Of a DNA stretch of 64,000 nt, positions 19,042-29,513 are shown piece by piece (the stretch's first letter is position 1; the number at the start of each line of letters is the position of its first letter). The notes below the pieces were generated by a model. That model did no database searches. It saw only the letters and a list, made by a program, of their open reading frames with translations, and was not told the DNA's origin. The translations under genes and the position numbers were made by a program. This stretch comes from Gammaproteobacteria bacterium. Its GTDB lineage: Bacteria > Pseudomonadota > Gammaproteobacteria > Pseudomonadales > Azotimanducaceae. The DNA lies in NCBI GenBank assembly GCA_002689445.1, contig NZGC01000081.1, positions 82,819 to 146,818 on the forward strand, read 5' to 3'.

Positions 19042-19420
19042 ATTTTCTTGCGCTTTTACGCAGCGCGAGTGTAGCAGTGCTCGCCTTAGGCTTCAATAAA
19101 GCCGGCACTGTTTCAGACAGTTCACCGAACAACAGACGGCCCTGCCTTTCAAAGACTTTTGGACTGGAAACACAGCTTCAAGGTCCAACCGCGCGTAACG
19201 AGGAAGCCGAGTGATTCATTTGCCCGACTGGTAATGGCTCGATTGACTCCCGACATTCGACCCGCTCAACGTCTTAAGCGCCCCTGTCGTTTAACCAAAC
19301 CCTTGGTAGGCTGTCATCTCGGTCAGCCTGAGCGCTCGACCTTGCGATCAGATCATGCCGCCTAAACCAGGCCCACTCGGGTGCAGTGCCCCGTACTCTA
19401 TCAGTCCGCTATGATGAAAT
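19042..19420. other. Spacer between tRNA-Arg and tRNA-His
   Basis: 379 bases with only a short frame lacking recognisable features. This is long for neighbouring genes of a tRNA cluster; the Pro-Arg spacer is 74 bases. Confidence 0.5.
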
Positions 19421-19497
19421 TGGTACGCCCGACAGGAATCGAACCTGTAACCCTCGGCTTAGAAGGCCGATGCTCTATCCAGTTGAGCTACGGGCGC
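19421..19497 (-). tRNA. tRNA-Arg (anticodon TCT)
   Basis: 77 bases including encoded CCA. The acceptor GCGCCCG pairs with CGGGCGT (one G-T), the anticodon loop CTTCTAA gives TCT, and the T-loop is GTTCGATTC. Confidence 0.97.
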
Positions 19498-19571
19498 GAA
19501 GCTTAAGGCTTTCTCCAGTGCCCGTATCGGGACGTCTGCCTTGTGGTTGAATTCTACCTTGGATTGAAAAG

Positions 19572-19648
19572 TGGTCGGGGTAGAGAGATTCGAACTCCCG
19601 ACATCCTGCTCCCAAAGCAGGCGCGCTACCAGACTGCGCTATACCCCG
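19572..19648 (-). tRNA. tRNA-Pro (anticodon TGG)
   Basis: 77 bases including encoded CCA. The acceptor CGGGGTA pairs with TACCCCG, the anticodon loop TTTGGGA gives TGG, and the T-loop is GTTCGAATC. It is the first gene of the minus-strand tRNA group. Confidence 0.97.
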
Positions 19649-19728
19649 ATATTATCGCGACACTTGGCCTCGAGAAAGTCAGCAACCAAGCGTTTTCTCG
19701 ACTACCTACCGCCTATGGCCGGAACGCA

Positions 19729-19757
19729 ATTTAAACAAACAGGGACCTGAGCGTCAA
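19729..19757 (-). promoter_or_regulatory. Sigma-70-type promoter of the Pro-Arg-His tRNA group
   Basis: -35 TTGACG (19752-19757) and -10 TTAAAT (19729-19734) are exactly 17 bases apart, followed by a GC-rich discriminator, 80 bases before tRNA-Pro. Confidence 0.55.
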
Positions 19758-19869
19758 TCTTTGGCGCTGGATTTTTAGGCTCAACGACAGATTCAGTTTG
19801 CATTAATCGGCTCTCGAGCTCGGGCAGCCCACTGACCCGATCCCTCCTTTATCTCAATCCTCTTGATAC

Positions 19870-19878
19870 TGGTATACT
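19870..19878 (+). promoter_or_regulatory. Extended -10 promoter element before lpxH
   Basis: TGG-TATACT fits the extended -10 pattern and ends 26 bases before the lpxH ATG. No good -35 box is seen, which is usual for extended -10 promoters. Confidence 0.35.
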
Positions 19879-19904
19879 GAATCGCGACGCTTGGGGTCTT
19901 AGTT

Positions 19905-20615
19905 ATGCAAACCTATTTTATTTCCGACCTACATCTTCATGATGCACGACCGCACTGCGTCGATGCCTTTGTTCGTTATCTTGCTGAACGACGTTCTGAG
20001 GACCGACTTTATATTCTTGGCGACCTGTTTGAGGCTTGGATCGGTGATGATTTTACGACACCCATGATCTCCAGGGTGAAATCCGCACTAGAACAGTGCC
20101 CAGCCGAGCTCTTCATGCAGCACGGGAATCGAGATTTTTTAATCGGGCAGGAGTTTGCCCAAACCTGTGGGGTATCGCTGTTGCCTGAGGAGTGCGTGAT
20201 TGATATCGCCGGCGACAGAACGCTCTTGATGCACGGCGATAGTCTTTGCACCAAGGATGAGGCCTACATGAAGGTCCGACCAATGTTACGAGACCCCAAC
20301 TTTCAATCAGCGCTCTTAGAAAAGTCGATTGCTGAGCGCCTGCAAATTGCGACCGACGCCCGATCAGAAAGTAGCGAGCATACGCAGAGCACAGACCTCG
20401 ACATCATGGATGTAACGCCAGCCGCGGTCATTCAAACCATGCACTCGCACTCGGTCAAAACTCTGATCCATGGACATACGCATCGGCCTTTTGATCATCA
20501 GAACGTGCTTCCAGACGGCACCGGCAGACGCTTAGTTCTTGGCGACTGGAATGAATATGGCTGGCACATCACAACCGGTAGCACCGGATTAATCCTTGAG
20601 CGATTCACACTTTAA
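19905..20615 (+). CDS. lpxH: UDP-2,3-diacylglucosamine diphosphatase LpxH
   Basis: Peripheral inner-membrane phosphoesterase of 236 residues that cuts UDP-2,3-diacylglucosamine to lipid X and UMP, the fourth step of lipid A synthesis. It shows the calcineurin-like metallophosphoesterase motifs in order: SDLHLHD (Asp8, His10), GDLFEAW (Asp40), GNRDFLIG, MHGDSLCTKD and HGHTHRP. Length and motifs match the family. Single gene, divergent from the tRNA group and convergent with miaE, so lipopolysaccharide is made. Confidence 0.96.
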   Translation: MQTYFISDLHLHDARPHCVDAFVRYLAERRSEDRLYILGDLFEAWIGDDFTTPMISRVKSALEQCPAELFMQHGNRDFLIGQEFAQTCGVSLLPEECVIDIAGDRTLLMHGDSLCTKDEAYMKVRPMLRDPNFQSALLEKSIAERLQIATDARSESSEHTQSTDLDIMDVTPAAVIQTMHSHSVKTLIHGHTHRPFDHQNVLPDGTGRRLVLGDWNEYGWHITTGSTGLILERFTL

Positions 20616-20681
20616 GCTGGGACATTTCAAACCCCGTTTCTCCAGCTTGAAGCATCGTTAAGTGACAAGGCCCCATGGGGT

Positions 20682-21293
20682 TTATGCTACGAAACTCGGG
20701 ACGCCGCTATGGAATCTGAAATCGCTATCGGGTTGCAAAATCAAGGCCGAATCCGCTTCCAAATAGAACGCCAAACGATCATCCACCTCACCTGGATGCC
20801 TGGCATATTCACGGGCAAATGCTAAGTAACCCGCAAAATGCCGAGCTTCCGATTTCAGTAACGATCGATAAAAATCGGCCAACTCATCATCTAAGACTTC
20901 GCACAGCCTCGCAAAGCGTTCACAACTCCGAGCTTCTATTACCGCAGATAACACCAAAAGATCAACCAACCGCTCTGGTTCTTGTGGTCGGACCTTAGCC
21001 CGCAGTTCGCCAGCATAGCGAGCCGAACTGATTTGCTGATACTCAACGCCGCGCCTTCCCATCAGTTCGACCACCTGCTCAAAGTGTCTTAACTCCTCTC
21101 TGGCGAGTTTTGACAAGGCTGTAATCAAAATGGGTCGGTCAACGTAGCGATACATCAAATTCAAGGCTGTCGACGCTGCTTTCTTTTCGCAGTTCGCGTG
21201 ATCAATCAATAGCAGGTCTAGATGTGATTGAGCCGATTGCAACCAGGCATCCGGCGTGGGGACAAGATTCAAGTCTTCAAAGTTCATGGCCAT
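20682..21293 (-). CDS. miaE: tRNA 2-methylthio-N6-isopentenyl adenosine-37 hydroxylase MiaE
   Basis: Non-haem di-iron monooxygenase of 203 residues that hydroxylates the ms2i6A37 modification next to the anticodon of tRNAs reading UNN codons, using O2. A four-helix ferritin-like fold is evident with iron-ligand motifs around LAREELRHFEQV, VIEARSCERF and KSEARHFAGY. ATG start at 21293. It implies that miaA and miaB are present elsewhere, and fits an aerobic life style. It is divergent from acnB, with 126 bases between them. Confidence 0.93.
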   Translation of the reverse strand: MAMNFEDLNLVPTPDAWLQSAQSHLDLLLIDHANCEKKAASTALNLMYRYVDRPILITALSKLAREELRHFEQVVELMGRRGVEYQQISSARYAGELRAKVRPQEPERLVDLLVLSAVIEARSCERFARLCEVLDDELADFYRSLLKSEARHFAGYLAFAREYARHPGEVDDRLAFYLEADSALILQPDSDFRFHSGVPSFVA

Positions 21294-21419
21294 GCCTCAT
21301 ATGTCTGCCGCCGACTTGCTTAAATTCAGAGGCCAATTGGTGTATCATCCCCGCCATTCTAACAGCCCGTGGGTTGTTCAAACACTCTCACCGATTTTTG
21401 ACCGTAGAGGAGCTCTTAA

Positions 21420-23996
21420 GTGCTTGAAGCATATCGACAACATGTCCAAGAACGGGCCAATGAAGGCATTGCGCCAAAGCCCCTGAACGCTGAACAGGTT
21501 CATCAACTCACCCAATTGCTCAGTGAACCGCCCGAAGGGGAAGCCGAGACCTTATTAGACTTGATCAGCAATCGTGTGCCGGCCGGGGTCGATGATGCCG
21601 CCTACATCAAGGCAGGTTATTTAGCGGCGATCGCCAAGGGCGAGACCTCTTCCCCTTTGATTGATGCCGCAAAGGCAACTCAGCTCCTCGGCACAATGCT
21701 AGGAGGCTACAATATTCAGCCTCTGATCGAGTTATTAGACCAAGCCAATGTTGCTGAAGTCGCGGCTTTAGCCCTATCCAATACCTTACTGATGTTCGAT
21801 GCTTTTCACGACGTAGTTGAGAAAGCCAAAACCAATGATCACGCCGCCACTGTTTTACAGTCTTGGGCCGATGCCGATTGGTTCACTCGCAAACCCAAAT
21901 TGGCTGAACGAATTAGCCTCACAGTTTTCAAGGTCGACGGAGAGACTAACACCGATGACTTGTCTCCAGCGGGAGACGCTTGGAGTCGCCCTGATATTCC
22001 ATTACATGCGCAATCAATGCTCTCTAAAACCATGGACAACGCCCTTGGTCAAATCGAAAAACTGAAGACTCAAGGCCATCCCCTGGCCTACGTTGGTGAT
22101 GTTGTAGGGACTGGTTCTTCGAGAAAATCAGCGACCAATTCGGTCTTGTGGCACATGGGTGATGACATTCCCTTTATCCCCAATAAACGGGATGGCGGCT
22201 TCGTACTGGGCGGCAAGATAGCGCCAATCTTTTTTAATACCATGGAGGATGCCGGCGCTCTACCTATCGAGTGCGACGTCAGTGACTTGAGTATGGGGCA
22301 GACCATCCATATCCATCCGTATGAGGGCAAAATTACCGATGACAATGGCGCTGTTATAACCACGTTCGAATTCGCCAACGAAGTTTTGCTTGACGAGGTC
22401 CGGGCAGGCGGCAGGATTCCATTAATTATTGGCAGAGGTTTAACTGAGAGAGCTAGAGAGGCGCTAAACCTCTCCGCCTCTGACGTGTTCAGAAAAGATG
22501 AGCCTGCAACCGCCTCCAGCAAGGGTTACACCTTAGCTCAAAAAATGGTGGGTAAAGCCTGCGGCGTTGAAGGCGTGCGCCCCGGCGATTATTGCGAACC
22601 GCGGATGACCACTGTGGGTTCACAAGATACTACTGGCCCCATGACTCGAGACGAATTGAAAGAATTGGCCTGTCTTGGTTTTTCAGCAGACCTCGTGATG
22701 CAATCGTTCTGTCATACCGCGGCTTATCCAAAACCTGTGGATATTGAAACCCAGCATCAATTACCTGATTTTATCCAGACACGAGGCGGTGTTGCGCTGC
22801 GGCCCGGTGACGGTATCATTCATTCATGGCTGAATCGTATGCTCATGCCCGACACCGTCGGAACCGGGGGCGACTCGCATACCCGATTTCCTATTGGCAT
22901 CAGTTTTCCTGCAGGCTCTGGCCTAGTCGCGTTTGCTGCGGCACTGGGCGTCATGCCGCTAGATATGCCCGAATCTGTGTTGGTTCGGTTCAAAGGCGAA
23001 ATGCAACCTGGCATCACCCTTCGAGACCTCGTCAACGCAATTCCTTATGCCGCGATTCAGCGAGGCTTGCTCACGGTTGAGAAAGAGGGCAAGAAAAATG
23101 TATTCAGTGGGCGAATCCTCGAGATTGAGGGCCTGCCTGATCTTAAAGTCGAACAAGCCTTCGAAATCTCTGATGCGTCTGCAGAACGATCAGCCGGTGG
23201 ATGTACCATTCGGCTCGGCGAGGCACCGATCAGAGAATACTTAACCTCCAACATTACCCTGTTGAAGTGGATGATCAGCGAGGGATACGGTGATGCTAGA
23301 ACGATTGCGCGCCGAATCGAAAGTATGGAAGCTTGGTTAGCGGAGCCCACGCTCATGGCGCCCGACGATGATGCGGAATACTTTGAAATCATCGAGATTG
23401 ATCTGAATGAAATCACCGAGCCCTTACTGGCTTGCCCTAACGACCCCGATGACGTCAAACCTCTGTCCGAGGTTGCTGGCCGCACTATCGATGAAGTCTT
23501 TATCGGTTCCTGTATGACCAACATTGGACATTTCCGGGCAGCGGCCAACATGCTGCAAAATGCCCAATCTATCCCGACCCGTCTGTGGATTTCACCACCC
23601 ACTAAAATGGACGAACATCAACTGATGGAGGAAGGGGTCTACAACATTTTCGCGCAGGCCGGTGCTAGGACGGAAATGCCGGGATGTTCGCTCTGCATGG
23701 GCAATCAGGCTCGCATTGCGCCAGGTTCCACAGCAGTATCGACTTCGACTCGGAATTTCCCAAACCGCTTAGGTGACGGTGCTGATGTGTTTCTAGCCTC
23801 AGCCGAGCTGGCAGCGGTTGCCAGCATTCTGGGAAAACTACCCAGTGTCGAGGAGTATCTGGAGTATGCGCAAAACCTCGAGACAATGAGTGGCGAAATC
23901 TACCGATATCTCAATTTCAACGAGATTGCCTCGTTCCAAAAATCAGCTGAACAGGCTTTGATCCCTGCTGTGAATGTTGTTTCGGTGACGAGCTAG
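21420..23996 (+). CDS. acnB: Aconitate hydratase B
   Basis: Main aconitase of the TCA cycle, 858 residues, converting citrate to isocitrate with a [4Fe-4S] cluster. The AcnB-type domain order is clear: N-terminal HEAT-like domain ([16 protein letters not shown]), then the swivel domain, then the catalytic part. The cluster cysteines are Cys698 in IGSCMTN and Cys756 and Cys759 in GCSLCMGN, spaced as in E. coli AcnB. The start is GTG at 21420, with a GAGGAG site upstream. Related enzymes also work as methylisocitrate hydratases and as RNA-binding regulators when the cluster is lost. Confidence 0.97.
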   Translation: MLEAYRQHVQERANEGIAPKPLNAEQVHQLTQLLSEPPEGEAETLLDLISNRVPAGVDDAAYIKAGYLAAIAKGETSSPLIDAAKATQLLGTMLGGYNIQPLIELLDQANVAEVAALALSNTLLMFDAFHDVVEKAKTNDHAATVLQSWADADWFTRKPKLAERISLTVFKVDGETNTDDLSPAGDAWSRPDIPLHAQSMLSKTMDNALGQIEKLKTQGHPLAYVGDVVGTGSSRKSATNSVLWHMGDDIPFIPNKRDGGFVLGGKIAPIFFNTMEDAGALPIECDVSDLSMGQTIHIHPYEGKITDDNGAVITTFEFANEVLLDEVRAGGRIPLIIGRGLTERAREALNLSASDVFRKDEPATASSKGYTLAQKMVGKACGVEGVRPGDYCEPRMTTVGSQDTTGPMTRDELKELACLGFSADLVMQSFCHTAAYPKPVDIETQHQLPDFIQTRGGVALRPGDGIIHSWLNRMLMPDTVGTGGDSHTRFPIGISFPAGSGLVAFAAALGVMPLDMPESVLVRFKGEMQPGITLRDLVNAIPYAAIQRGLLTVEKEGKKNVFSGRILEIEGLPDLKVEQAFEISDASAERSAGGCTIRLGEAPIREYLTSNITLLKWMISEGYGDARTIARRIESMEAWLAEPTLMAPDDDAEYFEIIEIDLNEITEPLLACPNDPDDVKPLSEVAGRTIDEVFIGSCMTNIGHFRAAANMLQNAQSIPTRLWISPPTKMDEHQLMEEGVYNIFAQAGARTEMPGCSLCMGNQARIAPGSTAVSTSTRNFPNRLGDGADVFLASAELAAVASILGKLPSVEEYLEYAQNLETMSGEIYRYLNFNEIASFQKSAEQALIPAVNVVSVTS

Positions 23997-24030
23997 CAAG
24001 GACAGGGGGTTGGCATTGAACTCCGTTTTA

Positions 24031-24052
24031 TCCAGGGCCTCTAGGCCCTGGA
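24031..24052. repeat. 22-bp palindrome between acnB and tgpA
   Basis: TCCAGGGCCT and its complement flank a two-base centre, overlapping the stop codon of tgpA (24041-24043) and lying 34 bases after the acnB stop. Convergent genes suggest a shared terminator, but neither strand has a T-run. Confidence 0.55.
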
Positions 24053-26098
24053 CAAGCTGCGCCAACGCTTGCCAGGCCTGACCCAACGCCACCATAAGAG
24101 GGTTGCTTTAAGTTGCCAAAGCGCCCTCGTCACGGTCAAGACTCCGCTGCCCCCCTGATATTGGTGCGACACAAATTCGTGGACGAAGTTCGTTGCGAGC
24201 TCAGCCTCCTCCGGCGAAAGCTTGCTCCAAACCTCTTGGATTTCGACTACACCTTTAGCCCGAACCTTCGGATTTGATGGATCCAGGGACGCACACTGAG
24301 CAAAATCTCTGTGCCATCGGTGCGCATGGGACACACGCTCTCCTCCTCGACGGTTGAGCAGTACTGAAAGCCCGAGCATCCCAAAACATAAAAGAAAAAA
24401 GACTAACCCAATCAAACCTAGGTGTTTTGTATCAAGCTTTGGCCAATGGCGTTGCAGCAAAGTCCACTGCTCGCTTTGATCATAGTTAACGATGGTTCGA
24501 TCCCAGAGATGCCCTAGCGCCTGGAGCCGCTGTTGCAATTGATAAAAGCCGGCGAATCCTTGCAGCTGAAGATATCGCCAGGTCGCGTCGGTTAACGTCT
24601 GACCACTGAGCCTTATCATCCCCGTCATACCCTTTTCAATCCGCTCGGGCGCAATAACACTAGTGGGGTCTACTCGCCGCCAGCCAACGCCTTCGATCCA
24701 AATCTCACTCCACGCATGAGCGTCAAACTGCCGCACCTCGATATAGTTACCCACAGGGTTATATTGCCCCCCTTGGTAACCCAACACCACCCGGGCAGGG
24801 ATGCCGGCAGCCCGCATCAAGACCGAAAAGCTGGCGGCAAAATGCTCACAAAACCCTCGCTTCGTATCAAACAAGAAGGTATCGATGGAATCTTCACCTG
24901 ACACTGTCCCAGGGCTTAGCGTATAGGTAAATTCTCGCTCAAACCAATTCAGCACCTGTGCCACACGATCACGCGGCTTTGGCCACTGCTGCTTCAACGC
25001 CAGACCATAAGCTCGAGTGATTGGATTCGCTGAGGTGCTTAAACTCAAGTGTTGGATTCTACTCGGTTGCGTGAGGCTTTCGTCGAATGCAGGCTCAAGC
25101 TCGCTTTGCATTTGATATTGAGCGACTGAAGACAGAGCCTGATGACTCTTCACGACTCCCAGCGGACTCACCCTTACCCCCTCGCCGAATACCCGCTGAA
25201 CTCGAGCCAAGGAAGGCACAAAGGCAATCGACAAAGGCTGAGTCACCAAGGTATATGACAGGGTCGAACTCGATACTGCCGGTACAAAATCTACTCTTGA
25301 CTCAGGATTCCAACGCCAGTCACTCCCAGCTAATTCATTCAGCACTAGAGTTCTCCAGTATAAAGACCTCGAGGGCGGTGGCTCCCCTAAAAAAGTTGCA
25401 CGAAAGACCAATTCATCTGATCGAACTAAGCGATCAATATCCCCTAATACCAATCGATCGCTCAGGCCCGTCACGCCCACATTTTTATCCAAAGGGATTG
25501 TCCAAAACGGAGACATTCTTGGAAAAAACACGAACAAGACGATCAGCAAGGGAATCGCCAACAATAAAGTCGAACTGGATCGCCACAACGGCTCTAACCC
25601 TTTGAGGCTTCCTGGCGGTGATTGCAATAACATCAAGGTTGCGCATAACACCCAAAGACAAGCCAAGGTATAAACAGTTTGTAAAATACTTTCACTATAG
25701 AGAAAGTGGGTAAGAGAAAAGAAAAAGCCCAACAACAGAATCTGATAAGCATCTCTATCGCTGCGCAACTCGATCAACTTGGCAACCAACATTAGCGCCA
25801 ATAGCCCCACCCAAAACATCACTGTGAACCATTGACTGAAACTCAACCATAGAAAGATGACACCTATTGCTACGACGCCAAGTTTAGCGGCGCTCGGCAT
25901 TGCATACCGGTCTGATTGCGCTCTACTGAGCGTCCACCCCATCAGCAAGGCGCAATACAACCAGAGCCAATTGGGCGCTCTTAACACGTGAGGTAACAGC
26001 AGTAGGACTTGACCCATAATCAGCCAATGAATCGTCGTGCACCGCCAGCGCTCGGCCCCTCCCGTGACTTTGGATTCGAGTGAGTTCCTTGCGATCAT
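24041..26098 (-). CDS. tgpA: Membrane-anchored transglutaminase-like protein (DUF3488/TgpA type)
   Basis: A 685-residue inner-membrane protein. Several membrane helices fill the first ~200 residues, a large periplasmic transglutaminase-like domain follows, and one more helix (LGLIGLVFFLLCF) precedes a cytoplasmic tail. The cysteine-protease-like triad is intact: Cys in GFCEHFAASF, His in DAHAWSEIW and Asp in WRRVDPTS. P. aeruginosa TgpA is the studied relative and is needed for viability; the reaction is not established. It overlaps the upstream DUF58 gene by four bases (ATGA), giving a moxR-DUF58-tgpA operon. Confidence 0.9.
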   Translation of the reverse strand: MIARNSLESKVTGGAERWRCTTIHWLIMGQVLLLLPHVLRAPNWLWLYCALLMGWTLSRAQSDRYAMPSAAKLGVVAIGVIFLWLSFSQWFTVMFWVGLLALMLVAKLIELRSDRDAYQILLLGFFFSLTHFLYSESILQTVYTLACLWVLCATLMLLQSPPGSLKGLEPLWRSSSTLLLAIPLLIVLFVFFPRMSPFWTIPLDKNVGVTGLSDRLVLGDIDRLVRSDELVFRATFLGEPPPSRSLYWRTLVLNELAGSDWRWNPESRVDFVPAVSSSTLSYTLVTQPLSIAFVPSLARVQRVFGEGVRVSPLGVVKSHQALSSVAQYQMQSELEPAFDESLTQPSRIQHLSLSTSANPITRAYGLALKQQWPKPRDRVAQVLNWFEREFTYTLSPGTVSGEDSIDTFLFDTKRGFCEHFAASFSVLMRAAGIPARVVLGYQGGQYNPVGNYIEVRQFDAHAWSEIWIEGVGWRRVDPTSVIAPERIEKGMTGMIRLSGQTLTDATWRYLQLQGFAGFYQLQQRLQALGHLWDRTIVNYDQSEQWTLLQRHWPKLDTKHLGLIGLVFFLLCFGMLGLSVLLNRRGGERVSHAHRWHRDFAQCASLDPSNPKVRAKGVVEIQEVWSKLSPEEAELATNFVHEFVSHQYQGGSGVLTVTRALWQLKATLLWWRWVRPGKRWRSLSRA

Positions 26099-27069
26099 CG
26101 ATAAAGCGCTAACATGTCGAGGGCCGCAGCCTGGTGAGCGGCGCCAACGCCGATTGCCAAATGATCGCCCCCTAACTCCAAACCAAAGGATTGATTTAAG
26201 CCAAAGTCTGTAAGCACCAGATAGGCCAACCGGCCCAGCCTTTCCTCTGTTGCAATGCCCGAAAAGTCATCCAGAGATAACCACTGACCTAAAGGTTGCG
26301 GCGCAACCCTGGCCTGAGCCATCAGCTGCTGTCTCCTCGCCGAAATCCGCCAATGGATATAGCGACGATCATCTTCAGACCGATAAGGTCGAATATCACC
26401 CAAGGTCTCTAAACCCCAGTTTTGATCAGCACGGAGACTCTGTTGGTCAACCATGTGGTTTTGAGGACGATCACCCTTAATCGGGCGTGGCACACCGATA
26501 ATGGTAATGTCGAGGTCAAGCCACGACCAAGCGCAGAACAGACCCAACGGGAAATTAGACTCCAAGCGCAGTCTGCCGGGCAAAACATAGCCGCGATGCG
26601 GAATGAGGAGGGTTGGCTGCACCTCTTCAGTGGTTGATTGAACTGACGACCGTTGATCGGTTACCCAATCTGGCCAAAATATTTTTACCGCCAGATGGTC
26701 TCTACCCGGGATACCAGTCAACTCTATGGGCACCCTAACGAAGTCACCGACCACGCCACGAACCGTCTTGAATTGATGCACACAAAGCCCCTCAAGATTT
26801 CGATAGGTTTGCAGCATCGCAATCAAAAACACGCTAATCATAAAAAAAGCGAGACCATGAACCAAGGCGTTCTGATAATTGATCCCAGCGATGAGCACAA
26901 GCACAAATGTAACCACAAACCCAAAACCATAGCGGGTCGGCAAAATAAAAATATTGCGGTGCGAAAGGCTTATCTTGGAAGCAGGCGGGATTCTTTTATC
27001 TAACCACCCTTTAAAGCGGTTGCTGGGAAACTGGTTTTGCTGCTTTCGGCCAGCCCTACGCGACCACAT
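26095..27069 (-). CDS. DUF58 domain protein, MoxR partner
   Basis: A 324-residue membrane protein with two helices (about residues 45-90) and the DUF58 signature YRSEDDRRYIHWRISARR. Proteins of this type accompany MoxR ATPases and are thought to form a von Willebrand-like adaptor with them. ATG at 27069 is used rather than the TTG just before it. The end of moxR overlaps its start by 14 bases and its stop overlaps tgpA, so the three are translationally coupled. Confidence 0.9.
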   Translation of the reverse strand: MWSRRAGRKQQNQFPSNRFKGWLDKRIPPASKISLSHRNIFILPTRYGFGFVVTFVLVLIAGINYQNALVHGLAFFMISVFLIAMLQTYRNLEGLCVHQFKTVRGVVGDFVRVPIELTGIPGRDHLAVKIFWPDWVTDQRSSVQSTTEEVQPTLLIPHRGYVLPGRLRLESNFPLGLFCAWSWLDLDITIIGVPRPIKGDRPQNHMVDQQSLRADQNWGLETLGDIRPYRSEDDRRYIHWRISARRQQLMAQARVAPQPLGQWLSLDDFSGIATEERLGRLAYLVLTDFGLNQSFGLELGGDHLAIGVGAAHQAAALDMLALYR

Positions 27070-27982
27070 CAACTTCAGCCAAACAATCCAAAGGACCTAA
27101 ATTCGCAGAATCACCCATACCTTGAAGCGGTTGTAGTCGATGCCCTGCTACGGATACAAATACCGCTTGGACATCCTCAGGCATCACGAAATCACGACCC
27201 TCAAGCCAGGCCCAGGCGCGGCTGGCTGACAGAAGGCCAAGGCCTGCCCTCGGAGAAAGCCCCAACGTAAAATAACCGCAGCTTCGCGTGTAACGCACCA
27301 AACGCAGCACATAGTCAACTAACGCGTTGGACGTATTGACCTCTTGCACCGCTTTTTTTGCTTCGAGCAATTCCGAGCGTGTAATCACCGCGGCCTCGAC
27401 ATCCATGGCAAGCAGCGCTACTCCCCGATGAAACAAATCTCGCTCCGCATTTTGATCGGGATAGCCGAGATTTAGACGCATCAGGAATCTATCCTTCTGC
27501 GACTCGGGCAGGGCAAAAGTTCCTGAATGGGTTATTGGATTCTGAGTCGCAATGACAAAAAATGGAACCGGTAGCGGATACGTCTTGCCGTCCTGTGAGA
27601 CCCTGCCCTCTTCCATCGCCTCCAACAGTGCGCTTTGAGTTTTTGGCATGGCCCGGTTAATTTCGTCTGCTAACAATATCTCCGAAAATACCGGTCCTGG
27701 TTGAAATTCAAATTGATGTTGATCAGCTCGATAAATCGAGCTCCCAGTAATATCACTGGGCATCACATCGACCGTAAACTGCACCCGCTGGTGCGATAAG
27801 TCCAAGGCCTTGGCTAATCCGAGTGCCAAAGTGGTTTTGCCCACCCCGGGGACATCTTCAATCAACAGATGTCCATTTGCCAACAAACACGCCAAAGCCA
27901 ACCTGACTTGCTCACGCTTGCCGAGCAGTACGACGTCGAGCGCCTCCTCGACTTTCAGCAATGATCGATTAAGGGGAGTCAT
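27056..27982 (-). CDS. MoxR-family AAA+ ATPase
   Basis: A 308-residue AAA+ ATPase of the MoxR/RavA clade, with Walker A DVPGVGKTTL, Walker B LLADEINRA followed by PKTQSALLEAMEE, sensor 1 ATQNP and the C-terminal lid ending in GLGLLSASRAW. These act as chaperones for assembly or activation of partner proteins. It starts (ATG 27982) five bases after the purF stop and is followed by its usual partners DUF58 and TgpA. Confidence 0.93.
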   Translation of the reverse strand: MTPLNRSLLKVEEALDVVLLGKREQVRLALACLLANGHLLIEDVPGVGKTTLALGLAKALDLSHQRVQFTVDVMPSDITGSSIYRADQHQFEFQPGPVFSEILLADEINRAMPKTQSALLEAMEEGRVSQDGKTYPLPVPFFVIATQNPITHSGTFALPESQKDRFLMRLNLGYPDQNAERDLFHRGVALLAMDVEAAVITRSELLEAKKAVQEVNTSNALVDYVLRLVRYTRSCGYFTLGLSPRAGLGLLSASRAWAWLEGRDFVMPEDVQAVFVSVAGHRLQPLQGMGDSANLGPLDCLAEVDVVA

Positions 27983-27987
27983 TTCGG

Positions 27988-29499
27988 CTATTGATAATTA
28001 TGCAATTCGATAACCTCTTGGCTTCGTTGGGTTCCGCCTTGCTTGGCCTTGTCATTTCTCAATTGTTCAATGCGAGCCAAATACCCCGAACTTACCCCCT
28101 CTGTTACGTATTGGCCGTCGAAAACAGAACAGTCAAAGCCTTCGATTCTCGGATTGATACCCGCAGCGCAAGCTTTAAGGTCTACTAAATCTTGATAGAC
28201 TAACCAATCAACCCCTATCGAAGCTTCAATTTCTTGCTCGGATTGGTCATAGGCTGCAAATTCTGTCGCCGCAGGCATATCGATACCATAGACATTCGGG
28301 AAACGGACGGGCGGCGCCGCTGAGGCTAGATACACTTTGCGAGCACCCGCATCTCTGGCCATCTGTACTATTTGCTTGGAGGTGGTACCACGAACGATTG
28401 AATCATCCACCAGTAACACGTTTTTTCCTTTGAACTCTAACTCTACCGTATTGAGCTTGCGGCGCACCGACTTAAAACGCTCCTCCTGACCCGGCATGAT
28501 AAATGTTCGCCCGACATAGCGGTTTTTGACCAGACCTTCCCGATATTTGACCCCTAATCTATGCGCCATGGGTAGTGCCGCTGTACAACTGGTATCAGGG
28601 ATTGGAATTACAACATCGATATCATGATCGGGTCTCAGCCGCAGGATTTTATCGGCGAGCTTTTCCCCCATTTTAAGGCGCGCTTTATAGACTGAGATGC
28701 CATCCATGACAGAGTCAGGCCGCGCAAGGTACACATGTTCAAAAATACAAGGTGACCATTTGGTTTGCTTAGCACACTGGCGTCGGTGTAACCGACCATT
28801 CGACTCGATATAAATCGCCTCACCGGGTGCTATATCCTCCAATTGCTTAAACCCAAGCACACTGAGCGCCACACTTTCAGAGGCGAGCATATATTCGAGG
28901 CCTGAGGCAGTCTCTCGACTGCCCAACACCAGCGGTCGAATCCCATTGGGATCGCGAAAGCCCACCATACCGTATCCTGTAATGAGCGTTACGACCGCAT
29001 AGGCGCCCACAGACCGATCGTGCACTCGTTCAACGGTATTAAACACATCATCAGGCAGTAATCTAAGGCCCGCAACGCTTTGTAACTCGTGAGCAAAGAC
29101 ATTCAGCAAAACTTCTGAATCACTACTGGTATTGATATGCCGGCGATCAGACCGAAACAAATCTTCATTCAATTCCGCCGCATTAATCAGGTTACCATTG
29201 TGCGCCATGCAGATACCAAATGGAGAGTTAACATACATCGGCTGAGCCTCTGCGCTACTGGCACTACCCGCTGTGGGGGATCGAACATGCGCAAGGCCAA
29301 GATTACCGGTCAGCGTTTCTAACTGGTGCTGGTTAAACACATCTCGAACCAAGCCATTCTCTTTGCGCAATGTTAGCCGGTCACCCGCACAAGTGACGAT
29401 ACCCGCCGCATCCTGGCCCCGGTGTTGAAGCATAGAAATCGCATCGTACAGGTCAAAGCTGACATTTTTCCGACCCACCATTCCGACCACACCGCACAC
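27988..29499 (-). CDS. purF: Amidophosphoribosyltransferase PurF
   Basis: First committed enzyme of purine synthesis: PRPP plus glutamine to phosphoribosylamine, 503 residues. A GTG start at 29499 with an AAGGGA site puts the nucleophilic cysteine in position 2 (M-CGVVGMVG), exposed after removal of Met; the frame runs another 46 codons upstream into cvpA but that part is not conserved. The glutaminase half shows HRGQDAAG and AHNGNLIN; the PRPP loop is VLLVDDSIVRGTTS. Follows cvpA by 14 bases as in most gammaproteobacteria. Confidence 0.96.
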   Translation of the reverse strand: MCGVVGMVGRKNVSFDLYDAISMLQHRGQDAAGIVTCAGDRLTLRKENGLVRDVFNQHQLETLTGNLGLAHVRSPTAGSASSAEAQPMYVNSPFGICMAHNGNLINAAELNEDLFRSDRRHINTSSDSEVLLNVFAHELQSVAGLRLLPDDVFNTVERVHDRSVGAYAVVTLITGYGMVGFRDPNGIRPLVLGSRETASGLEYMLASESVALSVLGFKQLEDIAPGEAIYIESNGRLHRRQCAKQTKWSPCIFEHVYLARPDSVMDGISVYKARLKMGEKLADKILRLRPDHDIDVVIPIPDTSCTAALPMAHRLGVKYREGLVKNRYVGRTFIMPGQEERFKSVRRKLNTVELEFKGKNVLLVDDSIVRGTTSKQIVQMARDAGARKVYLASAAPPVRFPNVYGIDMPAATEFAAYDQSEQEIEASIGVDWLVYQDLVDLKACAAGINPRIEGFDCSVFDGQYVTEGVSSGYLARIEQLRNDKAKQGGTQRSQEVIELHNYQ

Positions 29500-29513
29500 A
29501 ATATTCCCTTGGT

